From Mansonella perstans (taxonomy: Eukaryota; Nematoda; Chromadorea; Rhabditida; Onchocercidae), in assembly GCA_037074765.1 (NCBI GenBank), contig JBAMDO010000031.1, positions 1-64,000 of the forward strand: a DNA stretch of 64,000 bases. Direction: 5' to 3'. The notes beneath the pieces are model-generated. The model saw only the letters and a program-made list of their open reading frames with translations, had not been told where the DNA came from and ran no database searches. Positions within the stretch are counted from its first letter, which is position 1, and each line of letters opens with the position of its first letter. Below are positions 48,901 to 60,165 of the stretch, piece by piece. Position numbers and translations under genes: made by a program.

Positions 48901-51900
48901 TCTAGCAAATATATTTGCTGTTCGGTGGATATGACAGATAAAGAATTAGTCAAAATAAGATAACTACATTTCTGGATTCATTTTCGGATTCAATTTACCA
49001 AAGCAGCTTTTTCTATAGAATATTTCTATTAAAAAAACTGCAAACGTAGAAAGGGTAAAACGAATTGGACCGAAAATTAGTTCAAAAAAATTAAATTTAG
49101 GATTATCTTTAAAAGCTGAGCAAGAAACTATTTATTGATCAGTAACGAATAAGGAGTAATTGATTTTTCAGACGAAATGCACTTATATAAAGATGTTGAC
49201 CATGCTTTTATCAATACTTTGATTCGCGGCGATGTTAGCTCATTAACATGGTTCGAATCGCCGAATCAATTTTTTGAAGATACTTGTCAAAAAAATCCTT
49301 CGCTAGAACTATGCCATGTCTATTACTCAGCCATTAATTTCCGCGATGTTATGCTCGCATATGGGCGACTTCCACCCGATGCTATACCAGGACAGGTGCA
49401 CGATTCTATCCATTCTTAACAATATTCTGCAATCTGAAGGATCTGCTTGTTCTTAATTCTTACAATCGAGAGCAGAATGAACGATTGAGGTCGTAGATTC
49501 CTAAGCTTTGCAGCTACTGCATAAAAGATAGAATGAAATTTATAAAGCAAAAATGATTTGAAATTCAATGGTGTGTTTCACTGATGATAATATCACGTAC
49601 AGCATTAACGATGAAATCTTCGTCTTTTTCCTCTTCACTATCTCTAGGCTCTTCCTTACATTATAAATTATGTGGCGCAGGACCCAAGCTGTGGGTCGAT
49701 TCAAAACATTTGGTTATTGTGTAAATAAGTTTTATTATAATAAATCTAACTGAAATGATTTAGTTCGCGGATCGCGAATGCTTGTTGGGTATGGAGTTTT
49801 CGGGACGACTGAAAAATGGTACTCGTTTGATGGGTATATTGCCAGCGCAAGCTTTAGCAACCTCTGTAATTGTTAATCATGAGTACGCCTGGGTCGTTCC
49901 GGATAACTGGTCACTCTCAGACGCTGCAACGGTACCAGTGGTATACACTACTGCATACTATGCGCTTGTGATGCGTGGTCGCATCACGCGCGGCGACAAG
50001 GTTAGTTATAATAAGAAAGGAAACACTTTCTTATCTTCTGGATGAAAGAGTTCGGATTGCTGTTTACTACCGAGAGTCGAAGAAATGTACTGTTTAGAAC
50101 AAGACTAGTATCTGGATCTGAAAGGAATGGCATTCTGTAGCACTTATGATCTATTTATGTTTCAGCTCTATGTACTTGATGACCATGCTGTTGGTTGGAA
50201 ATTGAGCTCTGCGTTGCTGTTGGAGCAGATAAAGAGCTATTAGCTGCTCTCTCTTTCGAATATCTTTGATAAAAATCTCACATTTAGGTTTTAATTCATG
50301 GAGGTTCGGGTGGTGTTGGCCAAGCTGCAATCGCTGTTGCTTTATCACGTGGTTGTGAAGTTTATACTACAGTTGGAAATGCTGAAAAGAAAGCGTTTTT
50401 GCAGAAACGGTAGAGTATATGAGTTGATTTAATTAACAACAATTCTGCCTCCATATTTTTGCCTTTGTATTCAATTGTTTGAAATTAAAAATTGAAGTTG
50501 AATGAAGCAAATTTTTTCTTAATTCTCGCATTTTTTGCAGTTTCCCACAGTTAGAGGACAGACATTTTGCGAATTCACGAAACTCCGATTTTGAGCTTCA
50601 TATTAGACACGAAACAAAGGGACGCGGAGTTGATGTCGTGCTTAATTCACTTGCTCAACATATGTTGCAGGTGTGATTAGATCACTTCTATTATCTTCAG
50701 GAAAGACATTTTCACCAATTATACTGATTAAATGCATGGTACTTTTCTGAGATATTATATACTGATGAGCAGAATGCAATGTTATGGTGTTAGGTGATAT
50801 GTTGATTAATCATTAAAGATAACACACTTCAGGCTTCTGTTCGATGTCTTGCTCAAAACGGACGATTCTTAGAGATAGGTAAAGTAGATTTATCGCAAAA
50901 TTCACCACTCGGTATGGCAGTGTTTCTCAAAAATATTACTTTCCATGGTATACTTTTGGATGCCGTAATGGATCCAAACGTCGGGAAAAAAGAAGACTGG
51001 CAGGTTTGTGTGGCGACGATCAAAATTTTTTTTGGAAAAAGTTACTGAAAGTTTTACACAATTTATTTGTCAAATTGTATTTTGCTCTAAACTTCTTGAA
51101 GTGAAAATTACACTGCATTTTAGGAAGTAGCGCGTTTAGTTCAAGAAGGAATCAAAAGCGAGGTTGTACAACCGCTGTCGTACACCGCATTTTCGAGTGA
51201 AAAAGCTGAGGAAGCGTTCCGCTTCATGTCATCTGGCAAACACATCGGAAAGGTATGATGATCGTGTTTTAAACGTTCGTAACAATTGCGCATCCTATCA
51301 TTTCATAAGAAATGTGCCAATCTGGTACCATTCCAAATTCTGATTTGATTTGAAACTTGACTGGAACAAAATTAGGATAGAAGAATTTGTAGATAACTTC
51401 ACACAGACAAGTTATCTACCAAATTGCTAAGTAAGTGAAGAAGTAATTCGGTAAGTGAATAAATGAGTGGAGAGAAAGTTTGGATGCTGCTAAGTGTTGA
51501 TTGTTTTTAGGGCTTTGAAATTTGAGCATCTTTAGAACTCATAATATTAGGAACGTTTCCTGCTGTTAAATTTCTTTTTCAAGGATCAAAATGCATTGAT
51601 GATAATAGATTAATTTGCTGAAAATATTTCAGGTCTTAATGGAAATTCGACAAGAGGAATCGGAAAGAGTGTGTGTACCGTCACCAATTAAGGTGCGAGC
51701 AATATGTCGAACATTGTGTCACCCAAATCATGTATATCTCATTACAGGTGGCCTTGGTGGATTTGGTTTAGAACTTTCACAATGGCTCATTAATAGGGGT
51801 GCTAAAAAGTATGTCGTCAAAGAAATTGCTCACTTTTTTTTAAGTAATGGCAAATTCAATTGAACCTATACGAAAAATGAAAATATTTTTGCGTGTGAGC

Positions 51901-54900
51901 ACAATTCTGTAATATCGCTCGAGAACTCAAGTATCTTTGTAAGCTTTTCTACGTTTTCTAAGCTTCTATAAGTGATGGCTTAAAAATTAATCGATAACTA
52001 ACATTTTAGCTTTACAGATCTTCTCGAAAGAAGTGGCTATGTGAGAGAGTGAATTAATATATCCGAAGTGGCATAAAAACTGCATGATATACGTTGCAGA
52101 TTGGTGCTAACTTCTCGAATGGGAATCCGGACAGGTTATCAAGCTCGTTGTGTCCATTTTTGGCGTCGAACGGGCATTTCGGTTCTCGTTTCAACACTCA
52201 ATATCGCACATTTATCAGATGCTTACGAATTAATATCCCAGTGCAAAACATTAGGTCCAATTGGTGGTGTCTTTCATCTTGCCATGGTGTTACGCGATTG
52301 CTTGTTTGAAAATCAGAACGTACAAAATTTCAAGGACGCTGCCGAGGCGAAATACCGGGGAACCCTGAATCTAGATGCTGCTACCAGAAATGAATGTGGT
52401 AAAGAACTTAGGTGGTAAGTCTACTCTTATCCTTAATTCACGCAACCACTATTTTCTATAGCGCCATTTCCTATTTTAGAACTACTGTTTTTAACCAATT
52501 GAACAGTGAATTGATTTCAACATTTTTAAACGATGTACATATGTATATTAAAATTTTACAGTTTGTTCATTCTGTAATTTCAAAAAAGTGCTATTATGTT
52601 TCAATCCTTTTCAATACTTTTTTTGATATTCTGATACTTTGAATAGTAAAACAGATATCGTGCGATTTTCTCGAATTTAGGTTTGTCGCATTTTCGTCAA
52701 TCACTTCGGGACGTGGAAATGCTGGACAAACAAATTATGGTTGGTCCAATTGTACAATGGAAAGGATCATTGAGCATCGTCGAGAAGATGGTTTCCCAGG
52801 CATTGCAATCCAGTGGGGAGCTATTGGTGACGTGGGAGTTATCCTCGAAAATATGGGTGATAATAACACTGTTGTCGGTGGTACTTTGCCACAACGAATG
52901 CCTTCTTGCTTGGCTGCTTTGGATTTGTTCTTATCTTGGAATCATCCTATTGTTGCCAGGTTTTCATTACAGTCTTTTTTGCGTAAATCAGTTATGTGCA
53001 ACACATATTCCTTGTTACTGTCTAAGCTTTAATTGAAAATCCAAGTTAATTTGGAACACTGGAAGATTTTTTTGGTTGACTTTAATTTCAGTTACATCAA
53101 GGCGGATATTGGCGCTAAAAAAGTGGGAAGCAGTGGAAATTTGTGGCAAACAATGGCCCATATCTTGGGTGTGAGTGATGCAACCCAGTTGAACCCAGAT
53201 GCTTACTTAGGTGATTTGGGCCTCGACTCACTTATGGGTGTTGAAATAAAGCAAGCTCTTGAACGAGATTATGACATTGTTTTATCTATGAAAGACATTA
53301 GAACGGTGAGTTTCATCTAATACTGTCGACTGCACAATATATAAGTTGATTAAAATGTTTCCAATATCTTCTGTTTGTTAGCGTGCGAAAATCATGTTTT
53401 TTTTTATCACAGCCCTTTTGAAAATAATAAAACATCAGCATAATTATAAATTGGATCCGTGGCTTATAATAAATTTTTGAGGTGTGAGAGTTTTACTATA
53501 ACAAATGTTTCTTAATTTTGATGAGAACTTAAATGTAACACTTTTAGCTTACGTTAAATAAGCTTCAACAGTTGGTAGATTCCGGTGGAACACCTTCAAC
53601 GGTGTTACAAACAACTGAACTTGAACTGAAGAAAGAAAGTGAAAAGGAAGCTGAACAAAACACTGTTGAACAACTTGAAAGGCAAATGAATCAGTTATTC
53701 AAGTGAGTTTTATGACTTTTTTGTTGAAAATGGTTGTTCTCACATTCGACTTCGAATCAATAAAATTTTAATATAATTCACATCTGATGTCCTCGTATTT
53801 CTAAGAGTTAAATTTTTTTCTTCAATTTTCAAAAAAAAAACATTATGTTAAAATTTATTTAGAATGAGAGTTGATGTGAACGATCTTGAACCAATGGATC
53901 TTCTAGTAAAATGTAACAAAGTTGAAGCTGGACCACCAACGTTCTTTGTGCATTCAATAGAAGGAATTGCTACACCGTTGAAGAAAGTTATGTCGAAGTG
54001 CAACTTCCCAGCATACTGCTTCCAGTCAACTAGGGAAGTGCCACAAGACTCGATTGAGAAAGTTGCACAGAAATATATATTGGTATATATTTAGAAACAT
54101 AAGTAGCGCGGTATGCATTGATGCGTGCTGTTATGTGTATGTGTAATATTCGAAGAGGACCAACTGTTTTTCATATGATTATTATTTATAAGTATCAAAT
54201 TCTTGTAGGAGATGAAAAAGATACAGCCGGAGGGACCGTATCGGATAATAGGTTATTCCTATGGTGCTTGCATTGGTTTTGAAATGGCAACAATGCTCCA
54301 GGAGAGTGATGGTGTGAACTCCATTGAAAAACTTATACTACTTGATGGATCTCATCTTTATATGCAAACTTATCGAAATGTTAGTTTTTTTCTTTTTTGT
54401 TTGTAGCTTGATTTTTAATATTGTTCATTTCTGATTTTTAAAACTGCTGCTCAAGTTTCGCAATAATGGGATGCTTCGTGAATTGAAGGTTTATCGGATG
54501 GCATTTGGTGTGACCGGTGATACGCTCGTCAACAATCCGCTGTTTGAATCTGAAATTATGTGTGCTATGACACTGCGCTTTGCAAATGTCGATTACAAAA
54601 AGTTCCGAGTTGAACTGTTGCAGCAGCCAGGATTTAAAGCACGAGTTCAGGTCAAACTTTTACAGTACTTTTTTGGGTTTAGTATCTGTGACTCTCAATG
54701 TCGTTAAACATTGCTGAAGTTCTAAATTTTTTGCATGGTTTAAACTTCACATTTTTTTTCCAGAAGGTTGTGGATACGGTAATGACAACAGGCCTCTTTA
54801 AATCAGCTGATACAATTGACTTCGCGTGCTGTGCAATGCGCTCCAAATTTGTTATGGCTGATAAGTAAGTTAATACAACATGAAAACCCACCATGACAAA

Positions 54901-55330
54901 ATACTAGAACTTTTGGATAATCTGCACCTAAACAAATATTATGATCCATGAATAATTTTGAAAATTTCAGAAATCAAATCATTGGCTTAACATTTAGGTA
55001 CAAACCAGAGCGAAAATTTAAAGGGCTGATAACTCTAATAAGAGCGGAACAAGGAGCAGCTAGAGAGGAGGATGTTGGCTCTGACTACGGCATTTCACAG
55101 GTAAGAGTTTCATGTTAAAGTGATTCTGTCATGTTTTTTGGTATGTGCTGTGTTAAAATGAAGTGGCGAAAAACAAAAAAGCAAGACTATTATAGGTGTC
55201 CGACGAGAACAAGGTATACATCGTGGAAGGTGACCACGACAGCTTCGTTCAAGGCAAAACTTCTGCAAAAACGGTGAACATAATCAATGACTTGATTGCG
55301 GAAGCAAATAAGAAAACTGAAAGCGTATAA
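36952..55330 (+). CDS. fasn-1: Animal type I fatty acid synthase
   Basis: Multidomain cytosolic enzyme making palmitate from acetyl-CoA, malonyl-CoA and NADPH. About 2,620 residues; order KS, MAT, DH, pseudo-methyltransferase, ER, KR, ACP, TE, as in human FASN (2,511). Exons: 36952-37126, 37242-37327, 37508-37574, 39894-40067, 40375-40575, 40783-40904, 41016-41185, 41254-41431, 41566-41974, 42074-42264, 42526-42722, 43240-43426, 43716-44045, 44252-44479, 44723-about 44894, 45034-45262, 45589-45779, 45869-46034, 46333-46548, 46647-46818, 46971-47251, 47615-47846, 47928-48151, 48694-48884, 49172-49395, 49764-50000, 50288-50409, 50541-50670, 50833-51003, 51124-51252, 51633-51808, 52100-52414, 52681-52959, 53092-53305, 53548-53702, 53863-54082, 54209-54379, 54456-54650, 54764-54864, 54998-55100, 55196-55330. 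Phases agree at all junctions except the donor near 44894, which is ambiguous. Key residues are present in every catalytic domain, so the enzyme looks functional. The start is either Met 36964 or the exon at 32647. Confidence 0.97.
37003..41660 (+). other. fasn-1 ketosynthase domain
   Basis: From [14 protein letters not shown] to [14 protein letters not shown]. The condensing Cys lies in DTACSSS (codon 40401-40403), with the two catalytic His in ESHGTGTK (41115-41117) and KSNMGHAEP (41297-41299). It carries out the decarboxylative condensation step. The domain spans a 2.3-kb intron (37575-39893). Confidence 0.95.
41956..44300 (+). other. fasn-1 malonyl/acetyltransferase domain
   Basis: Begins around IYFIYSGMGSQW. 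The active Ser is in GHSTGE (codon 42596-42598), where vertebrate FASN has GHSLGE, and the partner His region is FHSPAM. It loads acetyl and malonyl groups onto the ACP. Confidence 0.9.
44723..46034 (+). other. fasn-1 dehydratase domain
   Basis: The first hot-dog fold carries the HxxxGxxxxP motif as [10 protein letters not shown] and the second carries the DxxxQ motif as DSLLQ in [11 protein letters not shown]. Both catalytic positions are intact. The exon junction at about 44894 lies between the two halves. Confidence 0.9.
46333..49000 (+). other. fasn-1 linker and degenerate methyltransferase region
   Basis: The poorly conserved middle of the protein corresponds to the pseudo-methyltransferase and structural part of the KR domain. 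Matches to animal FASN are patchy here (for example [11 protein letters not shown] and [13 protein letters not shown]), as expected for this segment. Exon boundaries rest mainly on phase. Confidence 0.75.
49172..51252 (+). other. fasn-1 enoyl reductase domain
   Basis: Medium-chain reductase fold with [29 protein letters not shown], the NADPH-binding [10 protein letters not shown] (exon 50288-50409), [10 protein letters not shown] and GRFLEIGK. It reduces the trans-2-enoyl intermediate. Confidence 0.93.
51633..53000 (+). other. fasn-1 ketoreductase domain
   Basis: NADPH loop [16 protein letters not shown] in exon 51633-51808, then [24 protein letters not shown] and the active-site segment [12 protein letters not shown] with catalytic Tyr in exon 52681-52959, followed by [11 protein letters not shown]. 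Confidence 0.93.
53092..53600 (+). other. fasn-1 acyl carrier protein domain
   Basis: Phosphopantetheine attachment Ser in [12 protein letters not shown] (codon 53228-53230). The following exon (53548-53702) is a charged linker leading to the thioesterase. Confidence 0.95.
53863..55330 (+). other. fasn-1 thioesterase domain
   Basis: Alpha/beta hydrolase with nucleophile Ser in GYSYGA (codon 54257-54259), LLDGSHLY carrying the Asp, and the catalytic His in EGDHDSF within the last exon; stop TAA at 55328-55330. It releases the finished fatty acid. Confidence 0.93.
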
Positions 55331-55354
55331 TGTATTATTAGAAGGTATGTGTAG

Positions 55355-55760
55355 GAATAATCAAGTCATAATTACCATTATTGCGGTAATTATAATCATT
55401 TCTGTAGTCGTAACCATAATTAAAAGCGTAACAGCATCAACGAATCTCATGACTACGATTGTAGCTACGGTTATGATATTGATTATAATTGCTATAATGG
55501 TTATGATAGTGAATAAAATTATGATTATGAAAGTGGTTGTATCCATAACTACAGATAAGATCACGATCAGGGATTATAAGTCTATTTGCAACTGCAGTCG
55601 TGGTCCTAATTGTAGTTATGATTGTAGTTCCGATTATAATTACGATTGATGTTATGATATGATTAGGATCGCAGTCGCGATTTTACGTATGCCTAGGAAT
55701 TATGATTGTTATCGCAATTGTAATTACAATTTTAACCACTATTATGATCAATAATATAAA
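55355..55760. repeat. Degenerate hexanucleotide-like repeat tract
   Basis: Starting 25 bases after the fasn-1 stop, the sequence is made of variants of GATTAT, AATTAT, GATTGT and their complements with a loose 6-base period. One frame translates to alternating Tyr/Asp/Asn/Cys (CSYDCSSDYNYD). The tract lies in the probable 3' UTR or flank; an AATAAA occurs within it at about 55512. Confidence 0.6.
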
Positions 55761-58700
55761 TGCGATCAGAACTGCATTTGTGGTTACAATTTCGCATTTC
55801 GCACATTTCTCTCGTCTCAATCTTTGCAACGAGTTTTATTTTACTCAAGATGTGTAAATATTTATATGTGCATTTTGATCAGTTATATATCATGATGAAA
55901 AGTAGAACTGGATGTTTAGCTGACTCATACGTTATCAAATCACTGCTGTTTTTACAAAAATTGTTAGCACTCATTGATTTCCTGCCAAATAGAACAGATC
56001 TTGACAGCTTAAAGTAGCATGTTTGCGAGAACGAGCCTGATTATCAGCTTGAGATCACTTTTCACTGAAAAGCATTTACGGTAAGTTTTCGTAACTGCCA
56101 TTAGCGTGGAGCTCCAACTGTATTCAGTAAGGCAGAATCAAGTTTTTGCATTTTGCAAAAAGTAATTTTGACTGATAAAATTTTAGTATGATATTTGTGA
56201 TAATCACCAATTCGAGGTATTTTCGTGCCTTTGTCACTTTTTGTAACATGTGTTTTTTGAAGCGATTTTCGATATTTCAAATTTGCACCCAAAGCTTTTC
56301 ATTATTCGCGAGCTTGCGCGGTCTTTTGATTTCCATATCTCATTTCAAGGAAGCCAAACTATTATTATTTCTTCCTGTCAAAGCTAATCCGGATGAAACG
56401 TTTTGATAAATTCTGATTTCTCCATATATTATCGCCTCGTCCAAACTCTTCTCACTTATCAATCATTTTAGCAAGTTTTATAACAGTTGCCAAATATTAT
56501 AAATAAATGATAAACCTGCGTTGCAAATGCTTGAATCACTTTTTAGAATCATTTTAAAGCAATGTTTCAAGGACTGATCTTATAGCTCTAAGATATGATA
56601 ATACGATGTCTCGAATAACATCTTGAATACAGAATCCAAAAGGTTTCCATTTGGGAACTTCTTCCCGCGCCTCTTTGATGCTTCGTTAAAGCATTGCTGT
56701 CCTGAGGAACAGCACATCATCTAGTCATCATAATTGAGATCCTTTGAAACAATCAATTAGATTTTTAATGATAATGCTGTGACAATCCTTATAAACAACG
56801 TAAAAAAAATAAACAACATCTTTATTTGCTTCTGAAAATAACAGATGCTCTAATGGTGAACAAACATCGCTGGAAAAGCTTCAGAAATCTATTAGTGTAA
56901 AAGCGACACTCATCAATGCAATAGACTTGTAGCCAATTTAAGTTAGAACTTTTTAAAACTGACAAAGAATGTTACCTCCTTTTGGAGGCGTTACAGTCTA
57001 ATGCTTTCAAAATTCGTTCTTAAATAATAATTGTTTGTAAGCACCAATAAATTTTTCCTGTATGAACATTCTCAACCGAAATCCAAAAAGAAACTATCTG
57101 AATGGCAAATAAACTTTATCGATGATAAAGGCTTATTTATTTTTCAATGAAACGAATTAAAAAGATAGAAGGGATCGGCAGTAAAAAAGTGCGAAAAGCT
57201 TCAGTAATATTCAGGATTCCCACAGAGCTTCAAATCTCCAGTTAAAGTGAAGTTTGTACTATCTGGATTTACAACAATCTCACAGAGTTCATCGACACAT
57301 ATGGTGGGTACTAGACAGAAACTTCCCAGTCAGTCGTTGACTGACCTCATATAAAGCACTTATTGTAAGTAAATACAAATGAAAAAGTTAATAATACAGT
57401 ACCTGCAACGAAAAATGTGACATGACTGCCCTTAGTTCTGCTTTCCTCCGGCCAAAAAGCATTTCAAAATAAAAAGGCATACATCATTCAGCATGAACAG
57501 CAACAAAAGAAATGTTGCATTTCATGCGAAGTCATTAAAACAAATGTGTAATTGAAGTAAACATCCATCCAGCAATTCCCTTCCTAACATTCCGTGCAAC
57601 AATCTGTCGCGAAATTAAATGAACTTGTACATTTATGAAAAAAGTAAGTGCCAACACACAGCAAGAGAATGCCATGACTTCCTTCATCCGCAACGTCGAA
57701 AGCAAGGTTGTCTGAGGTTGAGCCACTCAGAAATGCAATAAATGTTGTGCTTAAGGCATCGACAACTTATTTAATAAACTAGCTGATTGACATTCATGCC
57801 AAAGCATTTGACAGTCAATTCGAACGGATGTAAGTGTAAGAGTAAAAAAGAGAAAATCTAACCCTTCACGAAATCACTATCCATTCGTTAGCGAGTGAAT
57901 TCATTGCTAATGTACTTGAGTGGATTTATTTGAAATGAATTTCATTGGAGCATTTTGAAAGCCAAGTAAATACATAAGCCAACATTTTGGCTCTTAACTT
58001 CTTAACACTATCATTATATTGATATTCGTGTGAAGATTCTTTTTCCATTTATTGGCTATTTCAGTTTAGCATCAAAAGTTTATTGATTGCCTTTTAATTT
58101 CATGTACAGTGAGGTCGCCACCTCTCACACTGTAAATCCTTCATCTGGTCACTTTTGCAGACCAATCAGTTATTTCATCAAAAACACTCCTTTTCTTCTG
58201 GCACAGAAAAGAGCTGGGAATCACTCCCTATAACATTTAAAATCAAAGAAGCACAAAATCCACCGAGTTCTGATTCACCGTCAATTCCATGATAACAATC
58301 CTGAATGTAAAACTAGCACTTTACGCATACAATCTGAACACTGCCGAATGATGATAGATACTGCATGCCCGCAGGCAAAATAACTCGCAAAGATCCCTGC
58401 CAATAAAACTGCCGTAACTTGGGACTTGGGATTTTGCAGGCTCTCCTTATAAAACTTATGTAAATCCTACTACATCGAATGGATAGACTTAAGTCAAATC
58501 AACGTCAAGCAACGAAGACCAATGCTGAGATTCGGTTGATATGTTGGCAGTCTCGTAGGAGAAAAGCTACAAAATACCCACCATTCATAATTCAAATTCG
58601 GATGAGTTGCTAACAAATTGAAATGGACAGAAGAATGTTCGAAACAGTACTTCATTTAAGGATTGCATAGCTCACAACAGAGTTCCAGTTCATCTGAAGC

Positions 58701-60165
58701 TGAAATAAGCTTTATCTACCATTAGAACCTTTTATTTCTTTCTATTATTACTTCATAATTTTCGTACATGAGGAATGACTCAAACAATCAGTAATCAGAC
58801 AATTTGGGGAAAAATCTTCATCGTAGTACAAACCCATCTTTCCTAACACTCATCTCAACTTACTGGAATTATATAAGAATCAATAATCCATAGGTAATGT
58901 ATAACATTGATAAAAACCACTCAATGACAACCGTCCCAAATTGATCAAGCCCATCAAGCCTATGAGAAGTTTATTTGACTGAAATATTGGTGATACTTAT
59001 GACTTCTCTGTTAGCATCACTTCCAATGCTCTTCGTTTCCTCACTGTTCCTTTCATCGTTCCTTTTCATTTCACACCTACAATGTTGAATCATATGCACA
59101 AACGGAACCCAGAAACACCTCTCATTCAATTCTCTTTACCTAAATATGCCCAATATTGAACACAAATGCATTATTGGCCACAAATGCATTGTTGACCACA
59201 AATACATTGTTGACCACAGATGCATTGTTGACCTTCCATGTACCTCACATTTTCTTCAACAGAGTTCCCCTCACTCATTGTCCTAGCAAAATAAACTGAA
59301 ACCATTGAGCTGCTTTACGACTGCATTGACGAAATCAAAATTGTGAGGCGCAAAAATTGTCTGAAATGTCTTTGAAAGGGAAAAAACTTTTACGATAATA
59401 CTCTTACTGCTACTGATGTTCCCAATTAAGAACTGTCCGATGTGACGTGTTCTATTTCTTGAGCTACGTGACGTGTTCTGTTCCTTGAGCTGTCTCTGCT
59501 TCATAAGTTAAGCATGCTCGTTCACGTATTAATTGTCAAATATTATCGCTTTCTTATTTATTGACATTAATGAGGACATCCAGATGATTGATTAAGATGA
59601 AGATGGAGATCATCACTTCCGCTTCCGCCTTCATTTCCATCCTACTGCTTTACATCTATCAGTTGGTTTTATTTCTTTCATTTATTATAAAGAATTTCCA
59701 GTTAAAACGTTGAAAACAAAGAGCTTCGAAGAAGTGAACTTTAAACTATCCTTTCATATTTGATGATGTCACTGATTCCATTAGGTTTTGCCCAGTGCCA
59801 CTCATTATATTGCGTAGTACTATTCCTTCCCAATTTTCTGGAGTTCTACTACCGTTTAACATTTATTGAATAAAGTTTATTGTGCAGCGATTACAGCATT
59901 AGCAGCTTTCCATTGGAGCCCCAAAAAAGTAGTCATTTTGTGAAATTCATAATCATTTCAACTTCAACGGTTCACGTAAACCATTTAAGCAATTAATTGA
60001 TCGTCTACTAAAACTATGAATGATAGGATTTTTTTACACCTTGGATCGATTTCAGTAATTAGCACTTTTTTCGGTGTTATATGACAAATTGCCAGTAAAC
60101 TTTTGCATAATACATAATTTTATCATTTCCAGTGTTTTTAGGTTTCATCTGTCTCATAAGCTAGT
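55761..60165. other. Intergenic DNA, no confident gene
   Basis: About 4.4 kb with no supported gene. The - strand has a weak candidate for a small secreted protein: a hydrophobic leader near 57680-57600 (VMAFSCCVLALTFFI) and, separately, a Cys-containing end near 57295-57207 (CVDELCEIV, NFTLTGDLKLCGN). A splice path joining them was not found. Confidence 0.3.
59161..59232. repeat. Four-copy 18-bp tandem repeat
   Basis: Units at 59161, 59179, 59197 and 59215, each a variant of CACAAATGCATTGTTGAC. The first unit differs at its end and the third and fourth differ by one base each. Confidence 0.85.

Noticed and set aside
55296..55649. 117-codon + strand ORF with Ile/Val-rich translation
   Set aside because: Translation of the last fasn-1 exon in another frame plus the degenerate repeat tract.
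57207..57726. Possible secreted Cys-containing protein on the - strand
   Set aside because: A leader-like and a tail-like stretch are visible, but no splice path with matching phase joins them.
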